The notes under the pieces were generated by a model. That model did not search any database. It was given only the letters and a program-made list of their open reading frames with translations, and was not told the origin of the DNA. A program made the position numbers and the translations under genes. Shown piece by piece: positions 21,315 to 35,629 of a DNA stretch of 40,000 nt; within the stretch, counting starts at the first letter, position 1; each line of letters begins with the position of its first letter. The DNA is taken from the NCBI RefSeq assembly GCF_042767895.1, contig NC_091561.1, positions 8,288,432 through 8,328,431 on the forward strand, in the 5' to 3' direction. The DNA is from Penaeus vannamei. Taxonomy: Eukaryota; Arthropoda; Malacostraca; Decapoda; Penaeidae.

Positions 21315-24112
21315 TACAGACCCAGACATTACATATGTACATATAGCAATAGGCGTCTGGAATTATGAAAATAAGAACTGGTATAGCAAACGATATTCAA
21401 CATGTGCAAGATATAATGCAATCTATTGGTATAAAACAACCACAAGTTGTTTCTTTATCTCTGTTGCTATAACATGTAATCATCTACCATTACATACAAT
21501 AGCTGTTGAAGTTTCAACTACTTAGTTCATACAACTGTACAAACTATATGGCCATCTGTAATCACCTGTGCTGGAGAAGCAATATCTGCAATACATCTTA
21601 CTTCTGAATAAAGCTATTTTTGCAATCGTAAAAATCAAAGCTACAAATCTATCCAATTTCTTTATTCTTTCATTTGTATGCCTGCTATGAAGCAATAATA
21701 ATGATAGTACACAAGTAAAATAAAGAAAATCTACTGCACTGATTTCCCTTCTCAATGAAATCTTATTTCTCTAATAAATAAAAAAGGACAAAAATATATA
21801 TCATTAATCTGTCTGTCTCTGTATAGCTAAACAGTCAATTGATAAAATCAATTATATATCAATGACTTCATAGCAAGTCAATTAGTCAACTTAGCAATCA
21901 ATCGCTCACATACTAGTTCTATATCTCTATATCTCTATCTCTCTCTCTCTCTCTCTCACTTTCTCTCTCCATGTCTGTCTCTTTCTCAATGGTACTTACA
22001 ATTCCCATAGGAAAAGTCTATTGCATAATCTCAAGATTTCAAATCAGCACATAGTGCATATGCTGATATAAGTATATATTATTATTTAAAGAAATCATTC
22101 TAATATCGATGACTTCTAATAACATCCATAGAATATAAGGGTGATAATGTTAATGCCTATGATACTCTGATGATTATCTGACTGAAAAGTTATTGTAATT
22201 ATTATTATCAAACCTACCACTACTACTAATACTATACTTATAACAATGCAGCTAAGAAAATATAATGCTAGTACTAACACTAATGCTAAACATACAAGAA
22301 TAACAATAACAACAATGACAATGAACATATAAAACTGACAATTAAGAAAATAAGAAGGAAAAAAAAACTTGTGAGGGACAAAATGTCTCTGACACTGAAA
22401 CTACTACTACTTCTGACAATGCTAACATCTACCTAAGTATCACCCATGATATTGTGAATAATATCCTTAAATAATGATTTTTTTCTCACAAAATAGTCCT
22501 CAAAGACTGTAATATGAAAGGCAGCCATACACCAGAAATACTGCCAAACAAACTGCTCCTGAAAACAAATAAAATTGAACAGATCCTATGATCTATAGCA
22601 TCTCACAGCTGAACTTGTGACTTGACACCAGAAGCTACCATGGTAATATCAATGCACCAATACAAATCTCCCATTATATCACCTTTAATATTGAAAGCAT
22701 ACTATCAGAAAATCACAAAGTGCAGGCAAATGGAAAGCCTCAGCCATTCGGAATTGGGGCCTCACTCAATTTGTAGCATTACAGCAAAATCTGCAGAAAT
22801 GGTTGGAAATTACTAACTCTTCTAAATGCTGCTCTTCATCAAAATGAATATACAGACTACTTTGCTGAATAGCAATATGCAGCATAGTATAGGGTAGTTT
22901 TCCTACTTGCATTATGAAACACTTTATCAATACTCATAAGCTAACTGTCTCAGCCAATGCACTGTCATTTATTTTCAGCACAAATCTTTAAATATCACAT
23001 GTGGAAATCTCTTAAGTACACCATAGTTAAGGAATATTCTATACATCAACCAGTTTACTATTGTGACTGCAGGGATGCCTCATTTTGATTAATTCTAACT
23101 ATTCTAACCTTAGGTCAGTACTTTAAGCAAAGTATAAGGATCACACTAATCCACTAAACAATAGGTTAGAAATGGTTAATATGTTCAAAGTCTATTTTTT
23201 TCTTAGAATCCACACATCATTTCAAATAAAAATAAACAGCCCTCTCTAAACAATCCATTTTCCTTACACTATCTGTGAATAATCAGAAACACGTGAAAAC
23301 AATAATAAATACATTATATCATACATTACTGAGATGGAGAACAACACAGGTCAATTACAGTGGCCAAATGATACACTAAGTGCAATGATACATTATCAAT
23401 GAGAAAAAAATATATGGAAAACCCTTTAAATAGAATATCATCACAATGGTTATCTTTGGAAATATTTCTAAAATTTATATAATCATTTATAGTAGCATCA
23501 ATAACTACTTAAATAACAAAACAGGCCGCCAATCCTGTGTAGACAGAATAAAATTATAAACATAGTTACTAAGAAGCCCACAAATACTAAATTTGCAGAA
23601 GTTGAGGTTAACTATTAACTAAATTATCCCCATCAACTTAATGACTTAATGAAAAAGAAGGGAAGAAAGAAACAAAGTAAGAAATCAAGAAATTGGAAAA
23701 CTTATTCAGCCCTTCCTCTCATCTCGATACATTTTCCAGAGCCCACGGCAAAATTCCTACATAAGAAACCACAACAGAAGACCACACATGGGCTGGTTAA
23801 GCTTAATTGGATGTTCATCTTTATCATCTATCTTACATAAAAAAAAAAAGAAAATACATACCACTTGCAATAATATTAATTTTGTTACAATAATTTTCTC
23901 TTCTGTGTCATATCTCTTTACATCAGCATGAACTGTAAGGGCAGGAGACTGAGGGATGAGGGTAATACAAGCATTATGGTAACAAAGAATACTACTCAGT
24001 CATCACTAACCTTGTGGGTATATTAAGCAAATGAACTAGATGCACGTGGAGGAAAAGGCTGTCATAAATATCGAGCATGATTGAAAGAAATCACTTACGA
24101 TTACGATGAAGT

Positions 24113-24457
<345 letters not shown>

Positions 24458-25249
24458 TTAGAAAAGGAGGGAATTGGGGGTAGAAAAAGAGAAACACCAT
24501 AGAGATAATGACTATCAATAAGAAACGACCCACCAAAGTTGACAAAGCAGGAGTCTAAAATAATACTCGACTTGTGTCTTTTGAATTCCCAATGCTTAAG
24601 GAATTATTTGTTATGGATGCATTTATTCCACTAAGGGATGACAGAAAACTAAAATATAAGGACTTCACAGTTACACATTTCCATAGCACTCACATACATC
24701 AACATTGCATGCTGTATCCAAGAGGCAAATGTAATCATTTTGTAGTTTTGGCATATTAGTTTATTCTGAAGCCACTGATGATGCATTGTAGTTCTAATTT
24801 CAAGTGTTACTTACATCACAGAACGGTTGCTTTTAAAGTAACGATTTTGCAGTCAATTTACTTATACTTAATATCTGATAACATGTAAGCTTACTTAGCC
24901 ACTATACCTATTTGGCATATCATATTTACATTATTCCCCCCCCACCCTCCCACCTTGATTACATTCTGAAAAGAAACAGATGATACAGTTGTTAGCTACT
25001 GATTTGTAAATCTTACAAGATCATGAAAAAATAATAACATAAAATAGAACTTTCAAGAAAGCAGCTCTGAGCATCATAAAGTTTACATTTATTGCATTTC
25101 AAACATTTCAATGAACCTAATTCTGGCTAAGTATAACTAGAATAATGATTGGTTGTTGTAGCTAACACAATTAACATACCTACTTTTTTGTATGTGAACT
25201 ATTTAAAATATTAAAATAAAAGTGTATATTGTATTTATGTGTACATACA

Positions 25250-25440
25250 TATGAGTGAGTGAGTGAGTGGAGTGTGTGTGCGTGTGAGAGAGTGTGTGTG
25301 TGTGAGAGTGTGTGTGTGTGAGAGTGTGTGTGTGTGTGAAAGTGTGTGTGTGTGAGAGTGTGTGTGTGTGTGAGAGTGTGTGTGTGTGTGAGTGTGTGTG
25401 TGTGTGTGAGTGTATGTATGTATGTATGTGTGCATATACA
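25250..25440. repeat. Compound GT repeat with GAGA punctuation
   Basis: GAGT units at 25254-25269 lead into blocks of (GT)5-8, each separated by GAGAGT, GAAAGT or GAGT. This produces a higher-order period of about 16 to 20 bases, and ATGT/TATA repeats continue to about 25530. Confidence 0.95.
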
Positions 25441-26189
25441 TATATATACGTGTATGTGTATACATGTATGCGCCCATATATATATTACAAACGTGTACAT
25501 GTGTGCATGTATGTGTATGTGTAATAAAATAAAAAAGTGGTCAATAACAGTGCTGGACTAATGCACATCATAAATGAAATAAAGATCTTTCCTACAGCAA
25601 ACAACCTCATCATCTACATATTCTCTGTTATTTCTTATTTACTCATAACCTTTAAAAGTTCTTCAAACAGACTCTAATTGTATCATGGAAGCATGGATAT
25701 CTCAAATACAGCCAGATTACCAAACATTGAAATTGGGTAAAAAACAATAAAAGTAAATCACACACACACATATAAAAAAAAGAGCAGAAACAATGACAAT
25801 CAGACTACTTGGTTTTGTCACCAGTAACATCGGGATTTGCAGGCTTCACTTACATTTCACTTGCTGTATTCAGAGGGTTGTTTGCAAGCACTACTCACAC
25901 AGCTGCACTCAGTCCACCAGTATCAAAGGTGGGAGCAGGAAACAACACCAGTCATTTCAAAAGACTTTTTGCTTTGGGTGAAAAGGATCTCTTAAAAGTA
26001 CTTCAAGATGGCAATCTACATAAAAGATCATTCTCCAAATATTACATTAAAAAAGGAAGGAAGAATAACTTCTGAAAAGACAATTTTTATCTTAAATTAG
26101 AGGAAAGATAAACAGCAAAGTATAAGATTATCAACAGAGATATAATCATGAAAATCAATATATAACAAGGTCATTTGGAATTAATGATA

Positions 26190-26234
26190 TCAATTATGAA
26201 TAATGATAATGACAATAATTACAAATATAATGAC

Positions 26235-26278
<44 letters not shown>

Positions 26279-26384
26279 CAATAATAATAAAAACAATACA
26301 AACAGTAATAATAATAATAATGATAATAATAATAATAATATATAAAACAATAATAATGATGATAATATGATAAATAATAATAAC

Positions 26385-26430
<46 letters not shown>
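26190..26430. repeat. (AAT)n trinucleotide array
   Basis: Interrupted AAT repeats (with CAA, GAT and TATAAAA interruptions) have the purest runs at about 26236-26272 and 26386-26427. The Ile- or Leu-only open frames on the - strand are artefacts. Confidence 0.96.
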
Positions 26431-26432
<2 letters not shown>

Positions 26433-27657
26433 AATGAAAAGAACAAAAAAATACACTTATCATAATGATAATCGTAACAATTACTTAACATCATCATCAC
26501 CTGTTAAGTAATATATTTACATTACATTTCACTTGTTTAAAGTTAACATCTCATACAACTGACTATTTGTCACAAGTAATTCAATATCTCTCTACTGTTA
26601 CAAACTGGGGAAAAAAAAAAATTAATAAAAATATAGTACATGAGTGCTGAAAATGTCTTGCGAGAGAGTCAGTGTTGTATGGTACACTAAAACTGTGAAT
26701 TTTTGACAGGGTGGCACTCTCATGACTGTGAGTATTGTGTCTTGTCTAAATACACAGGAAACACAACAATCCCAAAGGAATGATCATAGGCCATTTGCAA
26801 AATTCGCGACTAGTAAGCATGATGAGTATGTGTATTGATGAACTCTTCATTTTTAAGCTGTGACCTATGATTCAATTTATACTCAACTCTGAGTAGAATA
26901 TATTTTGGAGAAGATAAAGTTAATGCATTAAGACTTTCAATCTTAACATCACATGGCAGTCACTAGTGCTGAGTAAAACATTTTAAAGATCATTTTCAAA
27001 GATATTGTTTATGCGTTAAGACGGTAATTAGAAAAACAAAAAGAAGGTGAATTTGCTTTGCTATATTTGTTCACTTCTTTACTAAAACACGTATTGTATC
27101 CACTCAGGAAATATTACGATCATCATGATTAAAAGCCATCAAAAATAACATAAAAATAACCAAAAATTATGAAAACAAACTATGGTTAAATACAAACTTG
27201 TTATAGTTCCATTATTTTACATTTTTTATTTTTTTTTCACAAAAATGATAGTATGTCACCTACATTATTTTTGTACACTCACATCATTAACCTTTTGTCC
27301 TCTGGATATATAAATCACTTCTGCTTAACCCTAAAATGCTATTTCTTGTAGTCTGTTTACAATAAATCATTTCTTTACCAAAAATATAACAAAGATAAGT
27401 GTATTATGACTAATCTATTTAATAATATAACATAAAACTGGCCTAAGCTACTTACAAATGCCTTTTAACACTGCCAGCAAAACTACAAACACAACCTTGA
27501 TACAATATTGGGTTTTCTTTGAATTGCTAAACTCCAGAATGGCCCTACTTCTGTATGCATAATCAACCAATCAAACAGAAAACCTTATGATATACTATCA
27601 CTTACATGAAATCCTTAATTTCCATTATCTCTCAACATATAATTTGGTCCCCATATT

Positions 27658-27830
27658 CTACTCCTGGCCGAAGCCTTCAGTTTCCTCAATGGCGAAGGTG
27701 AGTTTCTCAACTAACTGCTCATAGGACTTGTAGGGTGGGAGGTCTAACCGATTGAAGCAGGTGTGGGACCGAGGAAGCCATGTCTCTTTACCCACCTTCT
27801 CAATGCAGAATTTCTGTGGCCCATTGCTCC
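27658..27830 (-). CDS. Su(dx): Ligase terminal exon: catalytic Cys and C-terminus (173 bp)
   Basis: It encodes SNGPQKFCIEKVGKETWLPR, SHTCFNRLDLPPYKSYEQLV and EKLTFAIEETEGFGQE, then TAG (27658-27660). The thioester-forming Cys is at 27757-27759, 33 residues from the end counting itself, as in the family. Acceptor TTTTGTAG. Confidence 0.98.
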
Positions 27831-30641
27831 CTACAAAAGTGATAAAATGGTTAATATTTTTCTGACTCTGGAACCAGACAAGTCAGACCTGGAGTCATCT
27901 TTACTCAGTTCCAACTATCTTCTCCACATTCAACTGTGTATGATCATTGTAGAAAATTGTTAAATATTTGTAGGCAGTTACATTATCATCCTAATGCCTT
28001 TGGGCTTGCATTAACTCCAGGGTCCATGTAAATATGCCATGTATGGGTAACCACCATGCTTGTTTTGATGCCGTATGTACATCAAAGTCCTTGTTTGTGG
28101 CTTTGTTCAAGACATGTATGATAATTTGAGGCATTGTGCTATTTTTTGCCTAAATTCCTGCAAAGTATAGAGCTATCATGATACAAATCTGAACGATAAA
28201 AAAACATAAACTGTGATTGGACTGCAATACTAATGGAACTACAGTTGCATCCCAATGAGTTTGAATGTGCAATCATAATCGCATGTCAGTGCAACATGAG
28301 GTTTCAGATAGGTTTCAATAATTTGCCTTATGACTATGAGTGTATTCATCAGTCAACTGGTACCCCTGGAAAACTGTGTCATTTGGTCAACTTTCGCAAG
28401 TGACATCATTAGGTGTCTGCTCATCTATTGTGAATTAACTATGCTGGCAGATGTCGTTCTCTGAAAAATCACTAATCACTAAGTATATGATAAAATGCAC
28501 TAAAATCTTTAAATATGCTATTAAATAAGTATAGGATCTTAGCAACCAGCAATATACACATATTACATACTACAAATATATTCATATAAAATGTATAGAG
28601 AAGAAAGGGAGGAAGAGAAAGTGTTTTTTAAAATCTTATTGAAATACCTTGCTTAATTCCTAAAATTCAAAATAGAGTGAACATAATAATTTGAGAGGAA
28701 AACAATTCTAAGGGTACATTCATGTCACAGGCAATATGGAACAAAATAATAAAAAAAAAGAATTGGCAATTTAGATTTACAGCTTTAAGAATATACTAAG
28801 AGATGAATGTTACTTCATAATGAATGCATAGTGTTCTTCAAAAATGCATAGTGTTATGTGGTGTTGCAACCACTGACACTATACATTTAAAACATCATAC
28901 ATTCTACTTTATTTGCAATTAAGAAAAATGTTTTATGTGCATATAGACAATGTCAGTATAGTTTTTGTTTTTAAAAAATTCTTATACCAGAAGGGTAAAG
29001 TCACAAGATTTTTGCAATATAAGCTGTCATACATCAGAGGCATTTCATGAAGTTTAATGATCTATAAGATACAAAAACTATAACTACATTTTCTCATACA
29101 GGTTTTCATATATAACAGCATTTTCCTTACTGCAAATTATAACAACTGTACAATACTTTAAATGAATGGTATCATGTAGCTATGACACCTGAGAATGCCA
29201 TGCAATTTTTAAAATATTTAAACATTCATCTCCTGATGTCTTCTGAGAGTTTCAAAGTTCTTTTGCTTTTTTCCACATCAACCACTGTTAACATGAGCAT
29301 ACCCTTACAATAAAAGTTACATACCCATAAGCTCTGCAAAGCCTCCTACTGGTACACGGCATGTTCCAGTGACGAACTGTAGCAGACGTGCCCTCTTCTC
29401 ATTGTCAATCTCTCTCACAAACTAAAAGAAAAATCAGGTTAAATTCTATTAATGATTAATTCAATCAAAGGCTGTCACTATGAAAAAGAAATTACATAAT
29501 ACACTGGATGTCTGTCAATCAATAAGTGGGGGTTAATGTTGAAGGGGGTGCAGCCTTGAGGGTCCCTCTTGGCTAGTTGCCAGGCAGGTCTATGGCTTAT
29601 CTCTACCCCTTCACAACAGATCTAATCAATTTGCCCAAGCCACAACTTCCAAGGTCAACCCAAGGGCCACCAACACCAAGATTGTCTTAAGCGGAGACAA
29701 GCTGGTGAGCGGGAGCATCACTGTCTATCTAGCCTGAGTTGGCAAACCTGGCTTGTGGTAGTAATTGGTCTTGGTCTTACAGTGTAATTTTTGGTTGGAT
29801 ACATGGTCCGGCCAACATCCAAACACCTGGATCTTGGCCTCGGTCCAAGGGACCTCTAGACCAATGGGTGAACTTGTGTCAGCAAAATCAAGGTCAGTGA
29901 TCTTAAAATTGCCCAATAACTTTGAATGGTAGCTCTAGACATTGTCTAGTTCATGGAAGAGTTGAAAGGTATGGCAGTGATGTAAAAAAATATCTCTGCC
30001 TCAATCCAAATTCATTGGAAAAAAGCTAGACATGCCCCTGCACCTTCAGTACCAATATAAAAACCTTGATATTATTCAAATAATCTTTGGATAAATAGCA
30101 AGCCATTAAATGTATCAGGATTACCAAGAAAGATTCATGCTGCCATGAGTCAAACACTTTACTGTTGTTGATATAGCTTACTAAGAGTGAATTCAAACTG
30201 CCTTTGTCTTTGGTGCCTCAGTAGGTGGTCTGATACTTTTCAGAAGGATGAGAGAGAGCACCTTGCCTGACTATTGTAATGGTCCAGTAATTGCTACAGT
30301 GCAAGCATTGCCTTTTCCCCTTACAGAGTGGGTGGATGACCAAACCCCTTAACAGGTCCACAGGAATGGTAGCATACTGCAGAGAGCATCCAGGACACTA
30401 AATAATCTACAAGGCAAAAGTTCATAACGAACCTCTTTGAAAATTACAATCACCAAGTGACCAGCCCCCACCCCCATTCAGTAACTTTTGCAAAAAAAAA
30501 AAAAAAAAAAGTATTTTCTAGTCTAGATAGTTTTTTTTTACAGCATATATCAAATGTTTCAGATCAAAATCAATAAAAGGAGGTACCTTTACAAAATATG
30601 GTCCCTATTGAAAATAATGACTGACTCATCACAAACTACAG

Positions 30642-30715
<74 letters not shown>

Positions 30716-33700
30716 AAACATGATTGGATTGAATGATAAAATAATAAAGATAATGAACTTAAGAAAGTTCCCTCCTCTGTGGAGCATGGGAAAAATTCAA
30801 CTACTTCAGTAACTTTCGAATTCCATGTACTCCATACATATGCTTTTAAAATTCTCAAACTTAAACCATGTTGTATTCAAGCTAGGACTTTATAACTAGG
30901 ATGATTTTGTACTGATATTGCAACCCACAGTTCTCCATTTCTTCAAGTTGTCTCTATGGTTTAATGCATTTATTAAACTTTTCAGACAGAAAAATCTAAT
31001 TTTATATCCAACAAACAAACAAAACTATGAGACATACCTTTACAGAATAGCATCCCTATTGAAAATGATTCTGATTGACTTGGTAATCATTGCAACACAA
31101 GGTACAGTAATATATATTTTTTAATATACATAACATTATTAGATTTAGCGAAAGATAACAGAGGTACTGAACTTTGGCAAGTGTCCAAAATTTAGAACGC
31201 CATATCTCCATTCTTTGTTTACAGAACTTCGGAACCTATAACTCATAATTTTCATACGATTCAAATGTAGTTTGTTGCTTTTGCTAGAGCATTGGAATTC
31301 CAAAGCTATATAAATAGCTGATTTTTTAATTTTGGAATAAATAAAAAATAGAATTATGTAAAAATGAAAAAAAATTACCAAAGATATTCTATGTCAACCA
31401 GTCCCCCGCTCCAAAATAAAGGAAATAAAAAAATCGGCTATTTATACAAGCTTACTATAGGATAGATCTAACACAAATATTTTTTGGGGGAATATTCAGG
31501 AAAAAAATGTGGCAGTTATCATATACCGGAGACAATACACCCCCCCTCAAAAAAAGTTAAAATTGTATATGAGACAAAGTGCAATTATATACTCGATATT
31601 ATGCAAAAACAATCAATGAGTTACCTCCAACCAATATTTTATTATGATGAGATGCGTTGAGAAAAGTAAGCCTTTTCCGGGACGGTCCTCTTAAATGAAA
31701 ATATAAATATATAGAGAGCTTGGATCACCCAAATGTCCCTCATTCTTACCTGCCAGAACCACATAATTTGTTTTGAAGATCGGTTATAGTGACGGTATAT
31801 AGTATGCTTCTGCCAATCACAAATGTCAATCTCTTGCATTCCACACAGCAACAACTCCAATTCCCGTTCATCAAAATACTTCAACCACTCCAGCGGCACC
31901 ACTTCCGAAAACCCTTCCAGGAAATGCCTTGTCTGTGCCTCTTGGCCTCGAGTGAGACGCCACTGCATCATGAGGCTGTAATGATAAGTGTCATTTTATT
32001 GTGTAGAACAATAAATCTGAGGATGCTTAAAGTGCATAACTTAGTAATTCCTACACTAAAATATATATAATATCACACAGATAAATCTTAAAATGCTTAG
32101 TAATTTTTATAGTAATCTGTATACCTCATTTCACAGGCAAACATGATGCTTAAAATGCTTGACCTAATCATTACAACATTACATATATACATACATCTTC
32201 CCATTGACTTTTCTGTCAACAGATACATGTACCATATAACAACATAAAATTGAAGACTTACTCAATATATTCTTCCTTATTTTCCTCTGTCACTTGGATA
32301 TCTTTTCCACCAGGCTTCAACTCTACTTCAGTTATCTTCCCCAAAACTTCAAAATCAGTGCAGAAGGTCATCTCAAGGCAACATTCCTAGAAACATAATA
32401 AAATCATTATGTTTATATCTTATACTTAATGATATAAACGACTGAAAATAATTTCACAGGTTCAACTGGGATGACAACTACTGTTATATAATGAAACAAA
32501 ATACAATATCCATCTTTATAAGACTCCCTCATAAAAATCAAGGACACAATACAATGAACTTTTCTATTATCTACTAATTATGTGTTTGCTGGATGTATGC
32601 AACATCAAAATTCCAAGGAGTAATACACAGTGGACCTAACAATCATTTAATTTCTTTCTACAGTGTTAAACCTTAATAATCAAAGTCCACTATACAAACT
32701 AAAAAAAACATAAAGAAAAAGAAAAGAAAGAAGAAAAGAGAGAGAGACAGAGCGAGAGAGAGCAAGGAAAAATATAGAATTCAAGATTGTATGAAGCCCA
32801 ATTATCAACTGACAATAAAACCAGAAAGACATTACATTGCAACCATATTTACACAATTAAATTAGACCCACCTCAATGTTGTTATCCCTAATCCACACAA
32901 GTGAATTATAGAACTCTGGATCGATAGACTCCAGGTCCTTCATGGTAAGTTTCTTGTTCAACATTCGCTTATAGAAAGGCATGGTAAAACCAGAATAAAT
33001 GAACTTTCCATGATACAAGGCCTGGAAAGAAAAAAATATAAAGTTGGTAAATGCAATACCAGGGAATTTAAAACTTTAAATCTTAAGATGTAACAAATGG
33101 TAAGACAGAAGCATTTCTACATAAGATATCTGAAAACACAACACTCAGTCATCTTTATATTATCTTACTAAGTTATATCACTTGGCAAATATACAGAGAC
33201 AGTCAAATACTATACTTCCTACATAACTTTCACTGCCCAACAAAATAAACTAGAGATCAAAAGATAATTCATCTTAAACCTGATTCTCATAAGGTATACC
33301 TAAAAGCTATTGAACATTAAATTTTACTTTCACAAAGCACTCTCAACATAATTTTGACAGACATATAGAAACATCTTAGCATGTCCTAACCTACTGGGTG
33401 CCAAGAGTACACATGTACATGCATTGTCCAATATGTGAGCTTAGTCACCAAAGAGTCAATTATCAAGCCTCCATGAGCTCATCAGTGTACTTGATTCCTT
33501 AAATTTTTGGGAAATAATCTTTTAAATTTCTAATACTATTATTCCTATAGTTATAGTATTATAATGATTAATAATAATGTTACATATAACATCACTTCAT
33601 CAAAATTCAAGGAACAGGAATAACAGGGCTGGTAAGACTTTAACAGACTCCTTGGTGACACGTAAAGCCAATTATGTGTAAAGAAATAAAAAACATATAT

Positions 33701-35270
33701 ATTGAACAATGCATGTACCCAGCCTATATAAACTAAAAACATATCCTAATCTATCCTTTTAAGTCTATGCATAAGAACTACATTTACAATACTTTTCCTT
33801 TCAATTTTGTTGTATTTTCCTTCTCCATCTACTGTCTTTTCATAGTTATGACAATGATGACACAATTCACTTTAACAGGAAACCTTTATTGTAAATGTAA
33901 TTACCATATTACAGAAGATGAAGAAAGCAGTTTAGATAAATAAAGCTTTAATAGAGGTCAGTCCTTACTCACCATAGCTATAAACCTTCCAATAAATTTG
34001 AAATATGTTAAGTGATCAGGGTTGACTTCAGAGGCTGGGTTGATCTGAAGAGAGTAATTGTTTTTGTTGGCGTATTCAAATAGGCAGTACATTGGGTTGA
34101 GCACCTCGTGGGAGAGCTGGAAGAACCACTCTCTGTAAAGGGAAATTAGTAACTAATTAAACACAGATATGACAGCATAACACTTTCTTTTCCAAAATAC
34201 TACATCAAAAATACAGTATCTACTAAATCTACAATTTGCATGTTATTATTAAGCAATTATAATCACACAACAGAGCACAGTTTGCTTCTTGGCTTACCTT
34301 GCAATACCACCATAATCGAGACCCTCTTCTCCTCTAAAGATGATGAAGAGACGTCTACGTAATTCAAAGGCTGGAAGTCTCATCACTTGGTGGAAAGAAT
34401 CTTCAAAGAGTGTCTGCCGGGTAACACTAATCTTGATGTGGCCAGCAACAGTATTACTGGAAGGATAAGTGTCACACTATTACCTTTAAGATTAATTATA
34501 CAGCCATTCCCAGACATAAATCTGAGTTTTGGTCTACCTAAATGATTCAATGGGTGTAAGCTGGAAGAACATTAGTATATGTATGAGTCATGTGCACCCA
34601 TATCAACAGATTGAAACAAAACAAAAAATAAAACATTTCCATGAAAATGGAGAATTAGTGTGACTATCAAAATCAACAAAAAAATCACTAAAAAACTCAA
34701 TGGAATATTCAAACGGCTATGTTTAACCAAGAATGTGGAGAGATTTATGAAAGCATTATCAGAACCTACCTTTGACACAAGTATCGGAATTGTCCCAATT
34801 TCCACCTGAAGGATCTCTCATAGACCACGGGGATTCCGTACTGTCCTCTGTTGGCACTGCAACCAAAAACACGAAAAGTGTATTAGAAATCAAGATGGCA
34901 AAAAGAAAAAATCAGACACAACATAACAAAAATTCTATACTCTCTTTATTTGTATCACAGAAGAATAGCAAATCTTTTAGTTTTTTTTTAAATCATTATT
35001 TGATAAAATTTATAACATGAAGTAACCAGTGTGAAAAGTGAAGAGAACCACATGAAAAATAAACAAAAGGAACAAAAAGGAAAACTGGCAGATTCAGGGA
35101 GAAGAACTAATGGGTTAAACACTAGTTTCCTTTCAGTTTATATTGTTGTAGAGCTCTATATCTACCATGTTATTTCCACTAGAAAGGCATCCAATACCTA
35201 ACTCAAAAAGAGGATTTTTGCATTCTATCTTATATAAAAATTAAATATAAATTTATATATATATACATAT

Positions 35271-35335
<65 letters not shown>

Positions 35336-35584
35336 AAACATATATACATGTATAAATATTACTTAAAATAATGAGTCCTACATTTGCTTTGCTCCTGGAC
35401 GAGGATCCTGGAAAGTTGTCTGGCGGGTGTTGTGGTCCACAAAGTACTGGCGACCGTCATCTGTGAGTCGCATCTCCCAGCCAGCTGGAAGGGCCTCCTC
35501 CTCAAGTCCCATTCTGTAAATTTAGAGTATTCTTTTAACAAGTTCTTTCATTGCATTCCTAAAGAAAAAGACAAGTAAGAGGGG

Positions 35585-35629
<45 letters not shown>

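Larger units (their letters stand above)
29422..31749 (-). other. Ligase intron of 2.3 kb with several insertions
   Basis: This intron separates the exons ending WFWQ and starting FVREIDNEK. It contains a LINE fragment (29500-30470), a poly(A) run (30490-30510), a TA microsatellite (30645-30715) and a direct duplication (30585 and 31035). Of 31240-31640 I can say only that it is AT-rich and unrecognised. Confidence 0.93.

Noticed and set aside
25793..26075. Overlapping 62- and 88-codon open frames
   Set aside because: No family resemblance or splice-site context; they lie in the possible ligase 3' UTR on the opposite strand.
26190..26500. Ile- or Leu-only open frames that look like membrane proteins
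   Set aside because: They are translations of an AAT trinucleotide repeat.
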